64,000 nucleotides of DNA from Toxonevra muliebris (Eukaryota; Arthropoda; Insecta; Diptera; Pallopteridae): assembly GCA_963691655.1 (NCBI GenBank), contig OY829329.1:52739279-52803278 (forward strand), read 5' to 3'. The notes beneath the pieces are model-generated. The model saw only the letters and a program-made list of their open reading frames with translations. It was not told where the DNA came from and did no database searches. Positions 58,498 to 64,000 of this stretch are shown here, one piece after another (the first letter of the stretch is position 1; every line of letters starts with the position of its first letter). Both the position numbers and the translations under genes were made by a program.

Positions 58498-58570
58498 ATA
58501 CCCAAGCCGAGAATCGAACTCAGGTCTCCAGAAACAAGAGTCTGGCACTCTGCCACTAGACCACAGTGGC
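58498..58570 (-). other. tRNA-like SINE head 2
   Basis: GCCACTGTGGTCTAGTGGCA carries a box A (TGGTCTAGTGG). GAGTTCGATTCTC carries a box B. The anticodon stem CCAGA/TCTGG is perfect, but the loop has eight bases. The acceptor stem pairs poorly, so this is not a functional tRNA. Confidence 0.6.
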
Positions 58571-58741
58571 GATGGTAGGACCTACAGTTTAACGCCGATT
58601 CCAAACGGCTGTGTGGCAATTTTTTATCAGCTCGGTGGTTTTGCCATTACCAACCAAGTTGTGTACTTGTACACATTCTTATAATTCTACTTCATTTCAT
58701 ATCGATAGTGAATTTAAGAAGTTTATGAAAATTAACCAACA

Positions 58742-58814
58742 GACCAAGACGGGAATCGAACCCACAACCTTCTGGATGAAAGTCTAGTGCACTATCCACT
58801 AGACTATCGAGGTC
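58742..58814 (-). other. tRNA-Glu-like SINE head 1 (73 nt)
   Basis: GACCTCGATAGTCTAGTGGA ... GACTTTCATCCAGAAGG ... GGGTTCGATTCCCGTCTTGG. Box A is TAGTCTAGTGG; box B is GGTTCGATTCC (one off consensus). The CTTTCA loop and flanks resemble tRNA-Glu(TTC), but the anticodon stem and acceptor stem (two mismatches) are damaged, so it is a tRNA-derived promoter, not a tRNA gene. Confidence 0.6.
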
Positions 58815-59079
58815 GTCAAGCATATACTTTCAACAAGTAAAAAACTTTAGGATTTAAAATATTATTTTATACCATATTTTATTTTAATAATAATAATTTA
58901 ATATAAATATTAAAATGGGGTCATATATTTGAATCAATTCTGATTAGCAACCATGCTGGGCGTGCCAATAGGATTCACGTTACAGTGCAGTTGGTTAGTA
59001 AGTAAATTCAGACTACATTAAATCTAAATTAATAAATGTCTTACTTTTAGAAAGCTTGGATAGAATTTTAAACTGAATT

Positions 59080-60440
59080 TTAGTCTGATATTGTTTTAAC
59101 TTTTCCGTTTTTGGCCGTTTTTGATCTGAATTCTGGTTTGATTGTAAGTCAGAATTTTGTTTTATTTTAGTTTGAATTTGGTTTGTGTTTTAACCCATGT
59201 TTGGTCTAAATTTTGATTTGCTTTCCAGCGTTTGAACTGATTTCTGGTTTGCTTTTTGGTTTGCTTTTAATTTGTATTTGGCGTCTTTTTAGCCTCAGTT
59301 TTAATCTAACTCTTTGTTTGAGTTGTGGTTAATATTTTCGTCTGAATTGGCTTGATTTTGATACTATTTTGGTCTGAATTTCCGTCTGAAATTGGTCTGA
59401 ATTTTGTTTGAAAATTTGGTCTAAATTCGTCTAGAATTTTGGTCTAGTTTTTGTATAATTTAAGATCAAATTTTTTGATGTAAATATTTATCAGATATTC
59501 CCACGAGTTTTTGGTCTAAATTTTGGGGCACTTTCGTTCGGTATTTGGTGTCCTTTTGGCCTAAAGTTTTGTCCAACTATTGGTATGAGTTTGTGGTCTA
59601 AATTGTTTTTTTGAATTTTGGAATGAATTTTAAAACTGATTTTAGTTTTGATTCGGTCTGAATTTCGGGTTTTCAGTCTGATATTCGGCCTTAATTTGAT
59701 CTCATTTTGGTCGATTTTTGTTGGAATTTTTGTCCGATTTGTTGGTCTTTGTTTTTTTTAACCGGTTGTTGCCCGGTACCTGAAAGCGTCTACGAATCTC
59801 GTTAAAATTTAAAGTGTATTAGTTTTTTGTTCAAATTAAGATATATTTACATTTTAAGTAATGTATAACAGGCTTAAAGAACGAAGTGCTTGGTTATGGA
59901 GTTGTGAGATCGTAAAGTCACCACCTGGGCGATATTAATAGTGATATCGATGCTAAGAGTGATATGAATATATAATATATATCCAAATCAACTGTTATCT
60001 TAATTTAATTTTTTTCGGGTTTTAGTTTCTAACAAAAATGAATCAAAAAATAGAGATGTATTAAATTGTTTCATCATAATTTTTTCTCAAAGGAAATTAA
60101 AATTTCCTTTAAATTTTTTTCTCAAAATAGATCATTTAACAATATAAATCCATCAGAAAAGTCATAATCAAGATTTTGATCTGAATTTGGTCTCATTTTG
60201 ATCTAGATTTTTGATCTGAATTTGGTTCTTTTCTTGGTTTGAACTTCGATCTGAAAAAAGTATTTGAATTTTAGTTTGAAATATGGTCGAAATTTCCGCC
60301 TAAATTTCTATCCGATTTTAGTTTGAATTGTGGTTTCAGTTTTGTTCCAGTTATCTTTTAATTTTTGACCTGTATTTGATGAAATTTTTTGCACTAGTGT
60401 TTGGTCTAGGTCTGGTTTTTGATCGATAGTGAGTCTGATA
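59080..60440. repeat. Large diverged minisatellite with TTTGGTCTGAATTT core
   Basis: About 1.3 kb of variants of TTTGGTCTGAATTT, with irregular unit length and a roughly 400-bp non-repetitive gap (about 59760-60160). The GGTCTGARTT core is the same as that of the 17-bp array at 42.6 kb, suggesting common ancestry or a common unit source. No coding content. Confidence 0.75.
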
Positions 60441-60716
60441 TTTATCTTTTAATTCTGTAATATAAGAACCTCCCAAAACCCAAATCCTAGAACCGCCACT
60501 GTGCTGCGACTACGAGCGTCGGGGAGCTACCAAAGAGAAAACTTAGTTGCAATCCTATCTGCTGCAAACTTGCATGCTTAAAAAAATATAAGGCTTAGTT
60601 TGTAGACCGTAATATTTTCCTGCAAGAACAACGATGGAAATTTGGTGACAGATATTCAGAGCTATAATCGCGCCACACAGAGGAAATTCAGATTTCGCTT
60701 TAACGAGTTTTTAGGG

Positions 60717-60860
60717 ATGGTGATAGAGAGTGATGGAAGTGTTGATGGGGTGATAGAGGTGGTGATTGATTGAATAAATTGAGGTAGTGATCGTAGATGA
60801 TAGAGGTGGTAATAAAATAAGCTGTGATATAGAATTAAAGTAGTGATAGAGGTGCAATGA
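60717..60860. repeat. GTGATAGAGGTG minisatellite
   Basis: Imperfect repeats of GTGATAGAGGTG / GATGGAAGTG over about 140 bp. Confidence 0.8.
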
Positions 60861-60899
60861 CAAATACAAAATGGGATCTCTCCCCACCTCCCAAAAAAG

Positions 60900-63795
60900 A
60901 AAAAAGATTTTCAAACACTGAAAACAGCAATGCCTTATATAAAAAAAAAGTTTTCAGAATTCGCCACTGTAGATGTGGGGATCGAAATCGCAGATTGAGA
61001 TTGTTATAGAGCAGATAATTGATTAAGTAAATAGATAAAAGATGACAACGATTTTTACAATGGCATGCAAAAAATAAAATTGTTTCTATCTTACAACAAA
61101 CAAATTATTTAAAAAAAAAAAAATCTTCTACGCAGTTACATTTTCACAATAAAATTATGCAGAAGTGCAATGACTTTCTGCTCAATCTCATCAACACAAA
61201 TTTGCATCACCAGTGTATGCAAGGGTATCGCAGATTGTGAAATTCATAGCTCGATCGCCATGTGTTTCAAAATATTTTTCTTCTTCTTTTATTTTTTTTT
61301 TAATTTTTTTTTTTGCTATTCGCAGACACCGCGATTGTAAACAATAATAATAAAAAATCAAAAATGTAAACAAAAATGCGAATGAAAAATTAAATAGGAA
61401 GACAGCAACTACAGCCATCTACAACAAAAGACTTAAGGCACAAACGTATATAACAGCAGCAAAACAAGTTTGTGTGCTAAATTTAATGTTCTTTCCTTTT
61501 TTTTTCCACTTCATTTGCTACGCTTAATTTTTTGTGATGTTCTTGAATGAGTTAGAGTGCACTTTGTTTACAAAGTAGATGTGCTGACAAGGCTGGTGCT
61601 GTTTCTTTTTTCTTATAAGGGATTTTCTAAAGCATTGCTGGGGGGGTTTAGTTTTTTTTTTCAATTATTTGATATAGAAGTCATTTTCAGATAGCTTTAA
61701 GGCTATCAAATTTTTGGAATTAATTTAATTGCTTTAATATTGAAATCTTGTACTTGTTTGTCTAAACTTAAACCAGGGCTTTTTTAGGCCCAAAAGTTAT
61801 GCTGAAATACCACTGGATTTTTCAATGCTTTTTGTTATTTGTTTTTTAGTTTTTTTCTATACCTTTTAGGGCGTGTCATTCACTCATGGCATTTCAATGC
61901 TAAAATAGCGTAAAAATCAAAGCAAAGCAAAAAAGTTTTTCTTACTTTTTTGTGTGTTTGTTTTGTTGTCTACTGCTTGAAACTGGTTGCTTTTTCCCAC
62001 AATCAGAATTAGTCATGTTCGTTCATGTTATTTAGCTTTGCTTGCCTTTACTTTGCTTTGCATTGAGGATGAGTCACAATTTTGTATGTATGCTTGATGT
62101 AGAACGAGTTGCCTACAGGATGGGTATATAGACACAGCCTCCTTCAACTGCTACCACCGTCACCGCTTGCATACACTTGCCTTTTTAGCTATGTAGCAAG
62201 TGCTGGTGGAGTAGCTTGAAATGATGGAAGACGGCTGTGCATTTGAATGTTTGTATCAGAAATCTGTTTTGGTTTTGATTTTAAAGGTTTGAAAATGCTA
62301 AACATGTACGTTGAATGGTTGAATATTCTGGGATCTTTTCATATTTTTGATATCGATTTTAAGCAACAAGCTGTTATTTATTTTTGGATTTATTTTTGTA
62401 TATAATTTTTTGTATTAATTTTTACATATATTTTATTTTTTTACCCCTTTTATTTTCATGTTCATTCAATTTCATTCATACATAGTCTGAGTATTTATTG
62501 GCGGTTTGGCTTTTGTTTGCATTTTGTTTTTTCGTTTGTATTTTGCATATTCTCATTCAGCTTGAATGAAGCTATTATATTAATAAGTATCAGATTAAGA
62601 TACACATACACACACACACCGAAACACAATATTGCCAATATTTCCTCAAAATAAAAATACATCTCAAAAAATACGTTAAATAATTAAAAAGTATTATCTC
62701 TTCACAAATAAAATTTGCATATTAATTTCATTGAAAGCTGGTTTAAATAATAATCACACAAAAAAAACGTAATTTTCTTTAATTATCCGCTCAATTTTTT
62801 TTTTTTTTTTTTTGCAAAATATTTATGAGTCTCCTGGTAAATAACGAACATTCACACCAATTAAAGGGTGTCAATGGTGGTGCAAAAAAGAAGAAGAAAA
62901 AAATTGTAAATATAACTATATCAGAAACTGGTTTTTAATTAATTTAATGCCTTTTTGTTTAATTTTTTTTTTCTTTTGCTTTTGTTGTGTCGACTATTAT
63001 TAATATTTATTTTTATTTTATTCGCACTGAAACGACAATAAAAAAGTGTTGAAAAGATCAAAGTTTAGCGATTTACATTGAATGAAAAAAATGTGTAATA
63101 AATATTACATTTTATAATTGTATTGTTATATTGTAATAGGTTCTTTAGATTGTATTTTAAATAATTCCATTCGATTATGATATTAATGTGATAATTATTA
63201 AGAGAAAAACAAAAGATTTAAGCGACAAACTTGTTGTTCATTTGGAGAACTTGAGTTTAAATTGCATTAGGTAATTAAATAAGAGAAAGAGGGAGAGAGA
63301 TAGAGAGAGCGCAGCAGGGATGCCAACTCATTTTTTCTTTCTCCCCGATAACTATCGCCAAATTCCCCGATTTTCGACCGAATTCCCCACACCGGTATAA
63401 TTTCATGTTATAACAGTACATTTTATATAAACTTTCCCTTTACGTAGGCTTAGAGTTATTCTCGGTCAGAGTTATTTTAAGGGGCCCTGCACTTTCTTGG
63501 TTAACATTTTTTAATCAATATTTTTTTGGATTGATTAAATTGATAAACATTTTTGTTCTGACATCCATTTAAAGACTTCAAGAAAAAATTGTGTAACAAT
63601 TAAAAAAAAAAACAATGGATGTGTGCAAGGCACGCAAGATATTTGATGTGTAAACAGTTAAGCCAACTGAATGCCATATACATAAGCTCACATATGTATA
63701 GCCATATATAGGGATTTGATCTATAATCTATATGCTTAGGTAAATAATTCAAATTAAAACAATTCTTTTATAAACTTAAAAATTTATTAGATATC
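60900..63795. other. No gene recognised
   Basis: AT-rich DNA with (AC)n at about 62605-62618 and long T runs (62792-62812). A hydrophobic minus frame at 61191-61418 (MAVVAVFLFNFSFAFLF) resembles a signal peptide but lacks splice or family support. Confidence 0.4.
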
Positions 63796-63796
63796 A

Positions 63797-64000
63797 TTAT
63801 CATTTATATACCATAAAATTGCCCAATCCACCATAAATTGCAAATGGTCCTGCATCAATGCAAATGCAATATTCCATATCGCATATATTTGTTGTTGTGA
63901 TAGCAGAAATATTTTCCATTTGCACCAAATCGTGAATAGGGCTGATATGTTGCAGTTGTATTATTTTTATTTTACTCAATGCATCGGGCACTATATGCTC
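63797..64000 (-). pseudogene. Possible LTR-retrotransposon pol fragment
   Basis: The minus frame is open from the right edge to a stop near 63797. Its first residues read EHIVPDALSKIKII, which resembles the 'xxxVADALSR' end of the RNase H domain in Ty3/Gypsy pol proteins. The remainder (ICDMEYCICIDAGPFAIYGG) is not diagnostic. It continues beyond the window, so identity and integrity cannot be judged. A terminal exon of an unknown host gene is the alternative. Confidence 0.35.

Larger units (their letters stand above)
58375..58815 (-). mobile_element. tRNA-headed SINE cluster, possibly a dimeric SINE
   Basis: Read on the minus strand: a tRNA-Glu-like head (58814-58742), a body ending 'cgttaaactgtaggtcc', a second tRNA-like head (58570-58498), a polypyrimidine stretch (CTTTCTTTCTCCC), then a tail with GGTACAATAGATCTTATAGA and TCGCAGTGCC, ending in (TAA)n at about 58376-58390. 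The tail matches the 3' UTRs of the LINEs at 25.9 kb and 54.5 kb. Whether the two heads form one dimeric family or two independent insertions cannot be decided from a single copy. Confidence 0.7.

Noticed and set aside
58498..58814. Two functional tRNA genes
   Set aside because: Acceptor stems pair badly and anticodon loops have the wrong size; the LINE-like tail shows they are SINE heads.
61191..61418. MAVVAVFLFNFSFAFLF... minus frame resembling a signal peptide
   Set aside because: Hydrophobic codons are expected from T-rich DNA; it runs into a Lys-rich poly-A translation with no splice or family support.
62105..62170. GGGTATATAGACACAGCC as a TATA promoter
   Set aside because: Isolated match with no downstream exon or initiator; not supportable.
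1..64000. CRISPR array
   Set aside because: The tandem repeats lack constant repeats with unique equal-length spacers, and the DNA is eukaryotic.

Overview
The window is eukaryotic and most likely comes from a higher fly (Diptera, Brachycera). A tephritid-type fruit fly is my best guess, but this is inferred from the mix of transposons and the AT-rich composition, not proved. There are no bacterial operons. Host coding sequence is very sparse. (1) A complete three-exon gene on the minus strand at 56.9-57.7 kb encodes a cytochrome b5 domain-containing protein 1 (CYB5D1) homologue. (2) Two phase-compatible exons at 20905-21143 and 18154-18220, also on the minus strand, encode the Asn/His-rich N-terminus of a protein I do not recognise; the rest should lie beyond the left edge.

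Nearly everything else recognisable is mobile or repetitive DNA. 0-10 kb: a decayed transposon ORF, a 5'-truncated I-type LINE with RNase H, a TIR element with repeated subterminal motifs and a possible spliced Cys-rich exon pair, diverged tandem repeats, a Tc1/mariner element with DD37E spacing, and a long-TIR MITE touching it. 9.5-16 kb: two copies of a hAT-type non-autonomous element with 8-bp target duplications, a poly(A) retro-insert with a 14-bp duplication, a second DD37E element lying between inverted minisatellite arms, and a small MITE. 17.8-24 kb: the N/H-rich gene, with a foldback element in its intron and a roughly 2.8-kb field of GATC-centred motifs just upstream of its ATG. 25.7-39.5 kb: a LINE 3' end, three Helitron-type 3' ends (two on copies carrying a large CTACTATTT microsatellite), a TTAA-flanked MITE, a hAT remnant with a perfect 8-bp duplication, a 50-bp near-perfect palindrome and a deleted mariner-like element. 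39.7-49.5 kb: a LINE reverse-transcriptase fragment, a 17-bp minisatellite with 153-bp higher-order structure, several TIR elements, and a 1.55-kb foldback element with a TTAA-type MITE inside it. 52.5-64 kb: a LINE insertion with a 14-bp duplication, a full-length mariner split by a younger LINE, CYB5D1, a tRNA-headed SINE cluster, two minisatellites, and a possible LTR-retrotransposon fragment at the right edge.

The most interesting observations are: a possible dimeric SINE whose tail matches the 3' ends of two LINE fragments in the same window (a likely SINE/LINE partnership); foldback elements with minisatellite arms hosting other transposons; the GATC motif field upstream of the N/H-rich first exon; and the microsatellite-bearing Helitrons. 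No CRISPR array, rRNA, intact host tRNA or undescribed enzymatic system was found. All boundaries were read by eye.
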